Shown here piece by piece: positions 1 through 8,068 of a DNA stretch of 64,000 nucleotides (positions are counted from its first letter, which is position 1; each line of letters opens with the position of its first letter). Where the stretch lies: contig CAMCZZ010000001.1 in NCBI GenBank assembly GCA_945888375.1, positions 248,001 through 312,000 of the forward strand, written 5' to 3'. The translations under genes and the position numbers were made by a program. The notes below the pieces were generated by a model. That model was not told the DNA's origin and searched no databases. It saw only the letters and a list, made by a program, of their open reading frames with translations. This DNA is from Akkermansia muciniphila (GTDB lineage Bacteria > Verrucomicrobiota > Verrucomicrobiia > Opitutales > Opitutaceae).

Positions 1-100
1 CTTCCTTGACGGCGATCATGGCGTGTTCGGCAGGAGCCTGACCATAGCGGCCGAAGTAGGCGTGGCCCGGAGACAAGTAGATGTGTTCGATACGAATCAT
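1..100 (-). CDS. MOSC-domain protein, N-terminal fragment (cut by window edge)
   Basis: Only the first 33 codons are inside the window, read from an ATG at 98-100 towards position 1. The peptide starts MIRIEHIYLSPGHAYFGRYG and goes on with an alternating hydrophobic/acidic stretch. The 'LSPGH-x-x-FG-x-x-G' opening resembles short MOSC-domain proteins, relatives of the molybdenum cofactor sulfurase C-terminal domain that bind sulfur or the cofactor. It lies 15 bases downstream of mog on the same strand, so it is probably the last gene seen of the cofactor operon. The function is inferred from this short N-terminus plus context; the catalytic Cys region is outside the window. Confidence 0.6.
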   Translation of the reverse strand, partial: MIRIEHIYLSPGHAYFGRYGQAPAEHAMIAVKE

Positions 101-115
101 GGCGCGGCGGCAGCT

Positions 116-589
116 TTACTCTCCGTGGAGATGGCGAATGCACTCGCGGATGGCAGGCAAGAGGGGCGGTAGACATTCGCCGATGGCGCGGGGGTTGCCG
201 GGGAGGTTAATCAAGAGTGTTTGTCCGCGGGTGCCGGCGGTGGCGCGGGACAGGATGGCGGTGGGCACGAGCGGAAAGCTGCTGGCGCGCATGATCTCGC
301 CGAAGCCGGGCAACTCGCGCTCGAGCACGGCGCGAGTGGCTTCGGGGGTGAGGTCGCGGGGCGCGGGACCGGTGCCGCCGGTGGTGACCACAAGGTCGCA
401 GCGCTCGACGTCGCACAGCTCGATCAACAAAGCAGACAACGCGGCGCGGTCGTCCGGCAGGAGCCGTGCGAGGAAGGTGTGGCCGGGGCCGAGGTGCTCC
501 GCGAGGACACGCTCGATCTCGGGGCCGCTGCGGTCGGGGTAGACCCCGGCGCTGGCGCGGTCGCTGAGGGTGACGCGGGCGATCTTCAT
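116..589 (-). CDS. mog: Molybdopterin adenylyltransferase Mog
   Basis: A 157-residue protein of the MogA/MoaB family, which adenylates molybdopterin before molybdate insertion. The start MKIARVTLSDRASAG is the usual family N-terminus, followed by the pterin-binding TTGGTG motif near residue 70 and LPGNP near residue 128. The length fits stand-alone Mog (about 160-195 residues). MoaB is a close relative, but the neighbouring moeA (same pathway, next step) favours the adenylyltransferase role. It is transcribed with moaC upstream, separated by a 132-base gap that holds a large palindrome, and the MOSC gene follows 15 bases later. Confidence 0.88.
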   Translation of the reverse strand: MKIARVTLSDRASAGVYPDRSGPEIERVLAEHLGPGHTFLARLLPDDRAALSALLIELCDVERCDLVVTTGGTGPAPRDLTPEATRAVLERELPGFGEIMRASSFPLVPTAILSRATAGTRGQTLLINLPGNPRAIGECLPPLLPAIRECIRHLHGE

Positions 590-618
590 GGGTGAAAGCC
601 GGATATAACCACGGAGGG

Positions 619-707
619 TGGCCCACGAAACACACGAAAGGACACGAAAACCCAGCCAACCAATCCAAGGTTTTCCTTTCGTGTCATTTCGTGTGTTTCG
701 TGGGCCA
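619..707. repeat. Long imperfect palindrome of the CACGAAA type
   Basis: The arms at 619-652 and 669-707 are inverted copies: TGGCCCACGAAACACACGAA on the left matches the complement of the right arm almost base for base, with one mismatch and a 5-base indel near the loop. The element fills the mog-moaC gap, so in the operon mRNA it would fold into a very stable hairpin. There is no U-tract, so it is better read as a dispersed palindromic repeat than as a terminator. Confidence 0.8.
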
Positions 708-721
708 TCGGTTTGAATGGT

Positions 722-1180
722 TCAGGTCTTGGTTTTGGCGGTCACGTGCACCGCGCCGAGGACCATGGTTTTGTCCACCGCCTTCATCATGTCGTAAAGG
801 GTGAGGCCGGCGACGGTCACGGCGACGAGCGCCTCCATCTCGACGCCGGTGCGGGCGGTGGTGCGGGCGGTGGCGGTGATGACCACGCGGTCGGCGTGGA
901 CGTCAAAATCGACCGACACGGAATCGAGGGGCAGACCGTGGCAGAGCGGGATGAGTTCGTCGGTGCGTTTGGCGGCGAGGATGCCGGCGAGGCGGGCGGC
1001 GGCGAGGACGTCGCCCTTCGGCAGGGCCTGGGCGCGGAGCAAGTCGATGGTGGCGGGCTGGCAGACGAGTTCGCCGGTGGCGGTGGCAGCGCGGGCCTGA
1101 AGGGGCTTGTGGCCGACGTCGACCATGCGGGCGGCGCCGGTGGCGTCGAGGTGGCTGAAGGAGGGATCGGGGGCGGACAT
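722..1180 (-). CDS. moaC: Cyclic pyranopterin monophosphate synthase MoaC
   Basis: A 152-residue protein. Together with MoaA it converts GTP to cyclic pyranopterin monophosphate, the first stage of molybdenum cofactor synthesis. Family features are visible: SFSHLDATGAARMVDVG at the N-terminus, AKRTDELIPLCHGLPLDSV in the middle (the conserved LCHPL-type segment) and the GVEMEALVAVTVAGLTLYDM block near the C-terminus with the catalytic Lys in DMMKAVDK. The ATG at 1178-1180 was chosen because homology begins there; the open frame extends about 100 codons upstream, but that part is low-complexity shadow of moeA. It lies 25 bases after moeA on the same strand. Confidence 0.93.
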   Translation of the reverse strand: MSAPDPSFSHLDATGAARMVDVGHKPLQARAATATGELVCQPATIDLLRAQALPKGDVLAAARLAGILAAKRTDELIPLCHGLPLDSVSVDFDVHADRVVITATARTTARTGVEMEALVAVTVAGLTLYDMMKAVDKTMVLGAVHVTAKTKT

Positions 1181-1205
1181 TTTGTCGGCGGGGCGGGCGG
1201 GTGGG

Positions 1206-2375
1206 TTAAACGAGCAGGCCGTCGACGCTGAACTCCGGCGCGACGGCGGTCGGAACGCGCAGCAGGGCGTGGGTGCGGACGAGAGCGGTGAGGTCGCTGG
1301 AATCGACCCAAGGCAGGGGCGCGTAGCCCTCGGCCACGCGGGTGGCGGGCCACCAGGTCTCGCGCGGGTGCGGGCGCAGCGTCGCGCCGGGCGCGAGCGG
1401 GAGGCACAGCAGGGGGGCGGGCGCGGCGCCGGCGAGGCGGGCGAGCACGCGCGCGACGAAGAGGTGGAAACAAACAAAATGGGACAGCGGATTGCCGGGC
1501 AGGCCGAAGGCGATTTGCGCGCCGCGCACCCCGACGAGCAGGGGTTTGCCGGGACGGGAGGCGACTTGTTCGACCACGAGGGTGAAACCGTGCGCGACGA
1601 GCAGGCGGGCGGTGTGGTCGTGCGCGCCGCCGGAGGAGCCGCCGGACACGAGCAGGAGGTCGGGCGCGGCGTCGAGCAGGCCGGCGAAGGCGGCGGCGGT
1701 GGCCTCGTAACCTTCGCCGGCGCGGGCGTGGGCGACGAGTTCGGCGGAGGTCTGCGCCAGCAGGGCGGAAACGAGGGTGGAGTTGCTGTCGCGGATGCGA
1801 CCGGGTTGGCTGGGGGCTTCGGGGGCGATGAGTTCGCCGCCGGTCACAAGGTGGGCGACGCGCGCGCGGCGGGCGACCATCGGCGTGACGAGGCCGACGG
1901 AGGCGAGCAAGGCGAGCGCGCCGGCTTGGAGCGTGGCGCCGGGGGCGTGCAGGAGGTCACCCGCGCGGGCCTGGGAGGCACGGCGACGGATGAAAGCGGC
2001 GGACGGCGCGACGCGCAGAGTCACGGTGCCGGCGGCGGGGTCGGCGGTGGTGTCCTCGTGCATGACCAGGCCGACCGGGCCGGCGGGCACGGCGGAGCCA
2101 GTGAAGAGTCGCAGCACGGCGCCGGGGGGAGGAGCGTCGGGTGCGAGGTCGCCCATCGGAATGTCGCCGACGAGGCGCACGGTGCTGCCGGCGGGGAGGT
2201 CGAGCGCGGCGACGTAGCCGTCGATCGCGGCGCGGTCGAAGGGCGGCTGGTCCTCGGGGGCGGTCACGGGCTCGCGCAGCTCGCGGCCGGCGGCGGCGGC
2301 GAGCGGGACGCGCTCGGCCGGCAGGGGTGCGCCGAGGGTGTCGAGGCGTTCCCAGACGGCGGTGACGGAGAGCAT
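1206..2375 (-). CDS. moeA: Molybdopterin molybdenumtransferase MoeA
   Basis: A 389-residue protein that inserts molybdate into adenylated molybdopterin. Visible family motifs are QPPFDRAAIDGYVA (domain III, about residue 43; E. coli has PxFDNSAMDGYA), FTGSAVPAGPVGLVMHEDT (about residue 90), LVSGGSSGGAHDHTARLL (the MPT-binding subdomain) and AFGLPGNPLSHFVCFHLFV (the GLPGNPVS motif). The length is slightly below E. coli MoeA (411). It lies between moaE (23 bases upstream) and moaC (25 bases downstream), consistent with one transcript. Motif substitutions such as Gly for the usual Asp in the SGGSSGG region deserve checking, but overall assignment is firm. Confidence 0.92.
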   Translation of the reverse strand: MLSVTAVWERLDTLGAPLPAERVPLAAAAGRELREPVTAPEDQPPFDRAAIDGYVAALDLPAGSTVRLVGDIPMGDLAPDAPPPGAVLRLFTGSAVPAGPVGLVMHEDTTADPAAGTVTLRVAPSAAFIRRRASQARAGDLLHAPGATLQAGALALLASVGLVTPMVARRARVAHLVTGGELIAPEAPSQPGRIRDSNSTLVSALLAQTSAELVAHARAGEGYEATAAAFAGLLDAAPDLLLVSGGSSGGAHDHTARLLVAHGFTLVVEQVASRPGKPLLVGVRGAQIAFGLPGNPLSHFVCFHLFVARVLARLAGAAPAPLLCLPLAPGATLRPHPRETWWPATRVAEGYAPLPWVDSSDLTALVRTHALLRVPTAVAPEFSVDGLLV

Positions 2376-2398
2376 GGGTGGTTGGCGGCGCGGGCGGA

Positions 2399-2791
2399 TC
2401 AGGCCGCCGGCAGCGTGTTGGTTTTCCAGATGGGGACGTCTTTTTTTAAGAGGTCCATGAAGCCGGCGAGAAAGGCAAAGGCCTCGGCGCGGTGGCGGGC
2501 GGCGACGCCCAGGTAGATGGCGGCCTCGCCGACCGGCACGGGGCCGAGGCGGTGGACGATGTGGACGGCTTGCACGGGGTGATCGGCAGCGAGGGCGTCG
2601 GCGATGCGGGCGATCTCGCGCTCGGCCATGGGTTGGTAGGCTTCGTAGACGAGGCCGCCGATGGCGCGGTCGCCCTCGATGCCGCGCACCAGGCCACGGA
2701 ACTCGACGAAGGCGCCGGTCTCGGGGCCTGGGGCGGGCGCGGGCGGGGTGGCGGGGATGGGCTCGGGGGTGAGTTGGACGTGGAGGCGCAT
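2399..2791 (-). CDS. moaE: Molybdopterin synthase catalytic subunit MoaE
   Basis: A 130-residue protein, the large subunit of molybdopterin synthase, which transfers sulfur from MoaD thiocarboxylate to cyclic pyranopterin. GAFVEFRGLVRG near residue 27, LVYEAYQPMAEREI near residue 48, VHIVHRLGPVPVGEAAIYLGV and the C-terminal LLKKDVPIWK (containing the catalytic Lys pair) are all family landmarks. moaD ends 3 bases upstream of this start, so the two subunits are probably translationally coupled. Confidence 0.93.
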   Translation of the reverse strand: MRLHVQLTPEPIPATPPAPAPGPETGAFVEFRGLVRGIEGDRAIGGLVYEAYQPMAEREIARIADALAADHPVQAVHIVHRLGPVPVGEAAIYLGVAARHRAEAFAFLAGFMDLLKKDVPIWKTNTLPAA

Positions 2792-2794
2792 GGC

Positions 2795-3034
2795 TCAGCC
2801 GCCGGAGACGGGCGGGATCAGGGCGATTTCGTCGCCGGGTTGGAAAACGGTTTCGGCCGACGCGAACGCGCCATTGCGGGCGAGGCGGATGGCAGGGCGG
2901 AGCAGGGCAAGATCAGGATGGCGCTGCAGGACGTTTTGCCAGAGCTCGTCGGCGGTGAGCGGGGTTTCGGAGGGGATCGATTCTGAGGCGAGGGTGGTGA
3001 TACGACGGACCTGGGCGAAGTAGAGAAGGGTCAT
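2795..3034 (-). CDS. moaD: Molybdopterin synthase sulfur carrier subunit MoaD
   Basis: A 79-residue beta-grasp protein that ends in Ser-Gly-Gly; the C-terminal Gly-Gly is the point of thiocarboxylation in the MoaD/ThiS family. The opening MTLLYFAQVRRIT and the segment DEIALIPPVSGG match MoaD. It directly precedes moaE (3-base gap). A 220-base gap separates it from moaA upstream, long for this operon. Confidence 0.9.
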   Translation of the reverse strand: MTLLYFAQVRRITTLASESIPSETPLTADELWQNVLQRHPDLALLRPAIRLARNGAFASAETVFQPGDEIALIPPVSGG

Positions 3035-3254
3035 AAGCAGGTCGGTGATGATCGTAACCGGAGTATTGAGCGAGTTGTCGGTGCCGGCTGATTGATAAAG
3101 TGCTGTGCCGCTTTGCCAAGGGGCACGGAGCGGATTCGGACCTTAGTTTTAAAAACGAGTTTGGGGTCAGTCCATCTCCATCCTGCTTCGGGGCATTTAC
3201 GTGTCGCCGTTTTAATTCCCCCGTGCCTGAATTTGGGCAGCACCCTGGGGTGGG
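3035..3254. other. 220-base gap between moaA and moaD
   Basis: No gene, tRNA or convincing hairpin terminator is visible here. The composition is less GC-rich than the flanking genes and includes a short stretch reading TTAGTTTTAAAAACG. Short open frames across it are low-complexity or Arg-rich and do not look coding. It could hold an internal promoter for the moaD part of the cluster; I see no recognisable molybdenum cofactor riboswitch. Confidence 0.5.
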
Positions 3255-4223
3255 TTAGCCACCGATGGCAGTCATGGGGCGGGCGGGAAGGTAGTTGGCG
3301 TGGAATTCGTGGTCCTTGGGTTTTTGGGCGATGGCCTGGGCGATGGCCGCGTCGAGTCGGTCGGTGGCGAGGGCTTCGGCGAGATTGAGTTCGCCGTGGC
3401 GGCCGAGGCAGGGGCGGAGTTTGCCGTCGGCGGTGAGGCGGAGCTTGTTGCAGGAGGCGCAGAAATCCTGCTCGGACAGGGCGCCGATGAAGCCGATGCG
3501 GGCGCCGGGCAGGTCGGCGCATTCGTGGTAGCGGGCGGGGCCGTGGCCGGCGCGGTAGTCGGGCAGGGGGCGGAGCGGGCCGAGGTCGTTTTCGAGGACG
3601 GCGCGGGCGTCGGCGAGGGGGAGGAAATGGGCCGGCGTGAGCACGTCGGTGCGGGTCAGAGGCATCAGCTCGATGAAGCGGATGGGTAGGCGGCGGGCGG
3701 CAGCGAAGCGGACGAGGCCCGGGAGGGCGTGGTCGTTGACCCCGCGCATCAGCACGGTGTTGAGCTTCACGAACAGGCCGGCGGCGAGGGCGGCGTCGAT
3801 GCCGGCGAGGACCTGGGCGACGTCGCCGCCGGTGATGCGGCGGTAGGCGGCGGGGTCGAGGGCGTCGAGGGACACGTTGGCGGAGCGCACGCCGGCGGTA
3901 GCGAGGTCGGTGGCGAGGGGCGCGAGGCGGGTGCCGTTGGTGGAAAGGCCGAGGGAGTGGAGGTTTTCAAACGCGCCGATGCCGCGGGCGATTTCCACCA
4001 CGTCGTCGCGCAGGAGGGGTTCGCCGCCGGTGAGGCGGAACTTGGTGAAACCGAGGCGCGAGGCCGCGCGGGCGATGGCGACGAGCTGGGCGGCGCTGAG
4101 GTGGTCGGCGCGTTTCGCCCAGCCCTTGTAGCCCTCGGGCATGCAATAGAGGCAGCGCTCGTTGCACCGGTCGGTGACCGAGATGCGCAGGTAGTCGATG
4201 GAGCGGCCGAAGGGATCTAGCAC
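3255..4223 (-). CDS. moaA: GTP 3',8-cyclase MoaA (radical SAM)
   Basis: A 322-residue radical SAM enzyme that starts molybdenum cofactor synthesis from GTP. The N-terminal cluster motif is C20-x3-C24-x2-C27 in DRCNERCLYC. The C-terminal cluster is supplied by FCASCNKLRL and RPCLG, and the protein ends in the family's Gly-Gly (AIGG). The start is a GTG at 4221-4223, giving MLDPFGRSIDYLRISVT, exactly the family N-terminus; the open frame runs 80 codons further upstream but is not conserved-looking. The next upstream gene on this strand ends at 4312, so a promoter would lie in the 88-base gap. Confidence 0.93.
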   Translation of the reverse strand: MLDPFGRSIDYLRISVTDRCNERCLYCMPEGYKGWAKRADHLSAAQLVAIARAASRLGFTKFRLTGGEPLLRDDVVEIARGIGAFENLHSLGLSTNGTRLAPLATDLATAGVRSANVSLDALDPAAYRRITGGDVAQVLAGIDAALAAGLFVKLNTVLMRGVNDHALPGLVRFAAARRLPIRFIELMPLTRTDVLTPAHFLPLADARAVLENDLGPLRPLPDYRAGHGPARYHECADLPGARIGFIGALSEQDFCASCNKLRLTADGKLRPCLGRHGELNLAEALATDRLDAAIAQAIAQKPKDHEFHANYLPARPMTAIGG

Positions 4224-4311
4224 GGGGACAAGCTGAGCGGGGCCTGGGTTTGGGGCAAACCGGCAGGGTGATGGACTGAGAAAAAAGCGTGAGGCTGGGT
4301 GGCGGCCGGAA

Positions 4312-6081
4312 TCAGGGCGCGAGCGGGAGGCGGACACGCATGGTCGTGCCGCTGGGTCCGGTGGCGTGCAGGGTGATGTCGCCGTGGTGGGAGAGCAGGA
4401 TGCGTTTGGCGATGGCCAGGCCGAGGCCGGTGCCATCGGCGCGACCGGAAAGGAAGCTGTCAAAAATATGCGCAGCGAGTTCGGGCGGCACGCCGCGGCC
4501 GGTGTCGATCACGTCGAGCACGACGTGGCGGGCGCCGTCGTGCGGCTCGGTGCTGACGATCACGGTGATGGCGCCGCCCTGGTCCATCGCCTGGGTGGCG
4601 TTGAGCAGGAGATTGAGCAGCACCTGCTGGATCTGGCCTTTGTGCACGTCGACGGGCAGCGGCTTGGCGGGGGGCTCGAAGCGGAGGCGGATCTTGCTCT
4701 GGGCGAGCTTCAAGCGGATCAGCACAAGGGTGTCGCCGACCAGGTCGGCGATGTTCCAGCGCGAGTGCATGGACGACGGGGCCTTGGCGAACTGGAGCAC
4801 GCGGGAGACGATCGACTCCAGCTGGTCCAGCTTTTCGCCGATCACCCGCACGTCGGTGCGGCGGGGGTCGTCCTCCGGAAAATCAAGCCCGAGGTAACCG
4901 TAGAGGAGCTTGATCACGGTGAGGGGATTGCGGATCTCGTGGGCGATCTCGGCGGCGAGCAGGCCGAGGGTGGTCAGCTGCTCATTCTTGCGCAGGGTGT
5001 CCTCGCTCTGGAACACGCGGGAGTAGAGGCGGGAGTTTTGAAGGGTGACGGCGGCGAGGCTGGCGAAGGCGGCGAGCAGGCGTTTTTCGTCGTTGTTGAA
5101 TCGGTGGGTGTGATCAGTGAATACGGCGAGCACGCCGACGGCTTCATTTTCCCAGAACATCGGCACGGCGAGCAAGGAGCGGAGGGAGGGGTGGCGCGGG
5201 AGGTCGATGACGTCGAGGAACTCGGGGGACTGGACATTGGCGAACTCGATCGCGCGGCGGGTGTTCAGGGCGCCGGCGACCAGGCTGGTTTCGAGCGGGA
5301 GGTCTCCCTCTGGTGGCGGCGTATCAGGCAGTCCGGCAAGGGACACGGCGCGGAGGCAGCGTCTGGCCGGGTTGTATTCAAGGAGCAGGCACGCGCGGGC
5401 CGAAAGCAGGCTGCGGGCATCGCGGGAGATGGCGTCGTGCAGTTCCTGGCGCTCGAGCTTGGTGACGAGGGTGAGGCCCGCATTGACGAGGTTTTCGAGC
5501 TGGCCGGCTTTGCCCCTCAGGTGCTGGAGCTGCCAGAGCCGGAGCAGCACGGCGGTGCTCTCGGCGGCGAGGACGACGAGGTTTTGCAGGTGCTCGGGGC
5601 CGAAGCCGCCGAGGGTGTCGCTATCGAGGTTGATTACGCCGAGGATCTGGCCGTTGGCCGGGACGAGGGGCGCGGTGATCTCGGCGCGCACCTCCGGACG
5701 GACCGGAATGTAGCGGGGGTCGGCGCGGACGTCGGCGACCAACTGCGGGCGGCCATGGAAGGCGACCCAGCCCGTGATGCCTTGGCCGGGGCGGAGCACG
5801 ATCTCGTCGATGTCCGCCGGCATGCCTTGATGGACCTCAATCTCTAGGCGGCTGGTATCGGGGTTGAGCAGCGAGATGGAGCCGGACGAGGCGCCGAGGT
5901 GTTCGATGGCAAGGCGGAGGATCTCGATCATCGCGACGCGCGGGCTCTCGGCTGTGGTAGCAAGGCGGCTAACTGCGAGGAGCAGGGCGTGCCCGGAAGT
6001 GTGGGGGAGGGTCGGCGAGGAATCCACAAGGGGCAAGGTGGTCTCCGGCGGGTCCGGCGTAAAGCCTCCGGGCGGGCCCAA
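4312..6081 (-). CDS. Sensor histidine kinase with two GAF domains
   Basis: A 589-residue soluble two-component sensor. It has a first GAF domain at about 50-180, a second at about 200-350, then a HisKA domain with the phospho-acceptor His381 in EIAHEIRNPLTVI, an N box (LLLNATQAM, about 491-499), a G1 box DTGRG (526-530) and a G2 box GTGLGLAIAKR (550-560). No membrane segment is visible, so it probably senses a cytoplasmic ligand. The first 20-25 residues are Pro/Gly-rich; a TTG or GTG around 6028-6036 (TLPLVDSSP) is a plausible alternative start. No response regulator gene is adjacent. It lies 98 bases downstream of the EIIA-DAC gene on the same strand. Confidence 0.88.
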   Translation of the reverse strand: MGPPGGFTPDPPETTLPLVDSSPTLPHTSGHALLLAVSRLATTAESPRVAMIEILRLAIEHLGASSGSISLLNPDTSRLEIEVHQGMPADIDEIVLRPGQGITGWVAFHGRPQLVADVRADPRYIPVRPEVRAEITAPLVPANGQILGVINLDSDTLGGFGPEHLQNLVVLAAESTAVLLRLWQLQHLRGKAGQLENLVNAGLTLVTKLERQELHDAISRDARSLLSARACLLLEYNPARRCLRAVSLAGLPDTPPPEGDLPLETSLVAGALNTRRAIEFANVQSPEFLDVIDLPRHPSLRSLLAVPMFWENEAVGVLAVFTDHTHRFNNDEKRLLAAFASLAAVTLQNSRLYSRVFQSEDTLRKNEQLTTLGLLAAEIAHEIRNPLTVIKLLYGYLGLDFPEDDPRRTDVRVIGEKLDQLESIVSRVLQFAKAPSSMHSRWNIADLVGDTLVLIRLKLAQSKIRLRFEPPAKPLPVDVHKGQIQQVLLNLLLNATQAMDQGGAITVIVSTEPHDGARHVVLDVIDTGRGVPPELAAHIFDSFLSGRADGTGLGLAIAKRILLSHHGDITLHATGPSGTTMRVRLPLAP

Positions 6082-6179
6082 GGCCGGCTTTGGTTACGGC
6101 CCCAATCTGCGCAGCCCAAAGCCTGCGACTTGCGGCCCTATGGCCGGGCCGGGTCAGGTTTTAAGTTCTGCCGGTTGGC

Positions 6180-7547
6180 TCAGGCCGCGCCGGGGTTGAG
6201 CTTGCGCTCGGTGAGGGGGAGCATGACGCCGCGGCGGAAGAGGGTGACCTGGCCGGTGCTGGACGACACCACGATGCTTACGCAATCGGTGGCTACGGAC
6301 ACGGCGGCGGCGGCGGCGTGGCGGCTGCCCAGTCCACTGGGTAAAGCGTGGTCGGTGTCGGCAGCGAGCAGGAGGCTGCCGGCGCTCGAGACCACGCCGT
6401 CGCCCCGGATCACAAAGGCGCCGTCGATGGAGGAAAACTCCTTCACGGTCTCATCCATGAAGGGGTTGAGGATATTGCGATCCTCCTCCTTATAGCCGTA
6501 GAAAGGATTGAGAACGAGTGGCTTGGTAAGCTTCTCGACCCGAGTGGCGTCGCCAACGACGAAGAGGCAGCCGACGGGGCGGCCTTCGCGGCCCTCGACT
6601 CCCAGTTCCATGGCGATGCCGATCACCCGTTCCAGCACCTCGGGTTTCACGTCATCGGGCAGAAGGTCGGCGTGGCCGCCGAGCAGGGTCTGGAACTCAC
6701 GTTCTACATCGACGATTACGACCGTGTCGAATTGGTTGCTGCCGGCGAGTCCGCCGACGCAGCAGATGCGGTCGTTAAAGGCGATCACTCCGCGGGTCAG
6801 GGCGATGAGCATCGCGCTACGCAACTGGGCCATGCGCTGGGTGGAGAAGGAGCGCACTTGGATGACCTGCACGGCGCGGTCGGCGGCGGACTCATCGTCC
6901 AGCTCCACGTGGTTGCGGGTCACGAGGATGGTCTTGGTTTTGGGGAACCAGGCGCCGGGCTCGATGCCGCCCACGAACGTATCTCCGAACACCATGATGG
7001 CGCGGCACACGGCTCCGCGGGCGATGCGGTCGGCCTCGCGGATCATCAGGCGGTTGACGCGGTTTTGCTGGGCCTGGACGGGCCGGGCGAGGATGCCCCC
7101 GACGCCGGCTACGAGGCGGCTGTGGAGGGCGTTGAGATTGGGCGCGCCGACTAGGCTGGCGACGAGCTCAGGCTCCTTTACCAGTCGGGCGATGGTGGCG
7201 AGGACCTGCAGGTAATCGCGGGCGCGCTCGTCGGCCAGCAGGAGGAGCAGCAGGTGGGCGCGTTCATCGCCGAGGGAGCCGTCGTGCTGGACGCCTTCCC
7301 GGCTGCGGCCGACCACCAGCACGTAGCGCCGGGACATCTTTACGCGCACGTGGGGCAGGGCGACGCCGTTGCCCAGGTAGGTGGTCATCGTGCTCTCGCG
7401 CTGGAGCAGGCTCCGCAGGAGGGTTTCGCGCCGTAGATCGGAAAAACAGGAGGAGGCGTTTTCGAGCAGCTCGTTCAGGGCACCTTTCAGGTCGGTCGAT
7501 TTCAGCTCTACGAAGCGGCTGCGGGAGATGTGGCGTTCGAGGCGCAT
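6180..7547 (-). CDS. PTS EIIA domain fused to a diadenylate cyclase (DAC) domain
   Basis: A 455-residue protein with three parts. Residues 1-150 are a PtsN/fructose-type EIIA domain with the phosphorylatable histidine in GNGVALPHVRV (His66). Residues about 155-290 are a mixed alpha/beta region that looks like the accessory domain ahead of the DAC domain in archaeal-type DacZ enzymes (tentative). Residues about 325-445 are a DisA_N/DAC domain with DGAFVIR (DGA at 375-377) and GLGSRHAAAAAVSVATD followed by IVVSSSTGQVTLFRRG. Known DACs have RHR; here the second Arg is Ala (RHA, 409-411), so activity is likely but not certain. DAC enzymes make cyclic di-AMP from two ATP. The fusion suggests control by PTS phosphorylation. 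Confidence 0.85.
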   Translation of the reverse strand: MRLERHISRSRFVELKSTDLKGALNELLENASSCFSDLRRETLLRSLLQRESTMTTYLGNGVALPHVRVKMSRRYVLVVGRSREGVQHDGSLGDERAHLLLLLLADERARDYLQVLATIARLVKEPELVASLVGAPNLNALHSRLVAGVGGILARPVQAQQNRVNRLMIREADRIARGAVCRAIMVFGDTFVGGIEPGAWFPKTKTILVTRNHVELDDESAADRAVQVIQVRSFSTQRMAQLRSAMLIALTRGVIAFNDRICCVGGLAGSNQFDTVVIVDVEREFQTLLGGHADLLPDDVKPEVLERVIGIAMELGVEGREGRPVGCLFVVGDATRVEKLTKPLVLNPFYGYKEEDRNILNPFMDETVKEFSSIDGAFVIRGDGVVSSAGSLLLAADTDHALPSGLGSRHAAAAAVSVATDCVSIVVSSSTGQVTLFRRGVMLPLTERKLNPGAA

Positions 7548-7613
7548 ACGCTCAGGCAGGGGTGGGCGGCGGGGCGCCCGCAGGGTGGGCGGCCGAGGCG
7601 GGCCGCGGGGAAA

Positions 7614-7994
7614 TTATTTTTCCCACTCCAGCGCGCCTTTTTTGATCTCGTAGAAAAGGCCGAGGACGAGGACCCCAAAGAAAAAGCCGATGGGGGCGAG
7701 GATGGGGACGTTGTTGGCCAAGAAGTCGCGGTAGATCAGCGACCATGGAATCAGGAAAACGACTTCGATATCGAAGAGGATAAACAGCATCGCGGTGACG
7801 TAGAATTTCACCGAAAAGCGGGTGTGGACGATGCCCTCGGCCTTTACGCCGCATTCGTAGGCGGTGTCGGTGATGGCGGTCCGTTTGCGCGAGCGCTGGC
7901 CGAGTAGGTGGCTGACTCCGACGATGAGGCAGGCAAGGCCGGCGGCGAGGAGGAGCTGGATCAGGACTGGAGCGAAATCGGCGACGGTCGTCAT
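7614..7994 (-). CDS. nuoA: NADH-quinone oxidoreductase subunit A
   Basis: A 126-residue membrane protein of respiratory complex I. Three hydrophobic segments are visible (about 8-30, 64-88 and 96-116). The family signature YECGVKAEG (about 46-54), the segment RFSVKFYVTAMLFILFDIE and the acidic pair after it are all present. The ATG at 7992-7994 gives the expected length; the longer open frame upstream is low-complexity. No other nuo gene is in the window, so it stands alone, 66 bases upstream of the EIIA-DAC gene on the same strand. Other complex I genes must lie elsewhere. Confidence 0.92.
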   Translation of the reverse strand: MTTVADFAPVLIQLLLAAGLACLIVGVSHLLGQRSRKRTAITDTAYECGVKAEGIVHTRFSVKFYVTAMLFILFDIEVVFLIPWSLIYRDFLANNVPILAPIGFFFGVLVLGLFYEIKKGALEWEK

Positions 7995-8068
7995 GGCGGC
8001 TAAAGATGGACTAGAAGGGGACCCGGCCGGGAGGCGGGTCGCAAGGGTGTTTTTGGTTGCGAGGGGGC

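Noticed and set aside
1107-2516. Plus-strand frame of 469 codons opposite moeA
   Set aside because: Gly/Ala/Glu-rich, no motif, and moeA with all family motifs is on the other strand.
3035-3254. Molybdenum cofactor riboswitch upstream of moaD
   Set aside because: I could not fold the segment into that motif, and the gap lies inside the cluster rather than before moaA.
3255-4463. MoaA starting at 4463
   Set aside because: The first 80 codons are Pro/Ser/Arg-rich and not like MoaA; the conserved N-terminus starts at the GTG at 4223.
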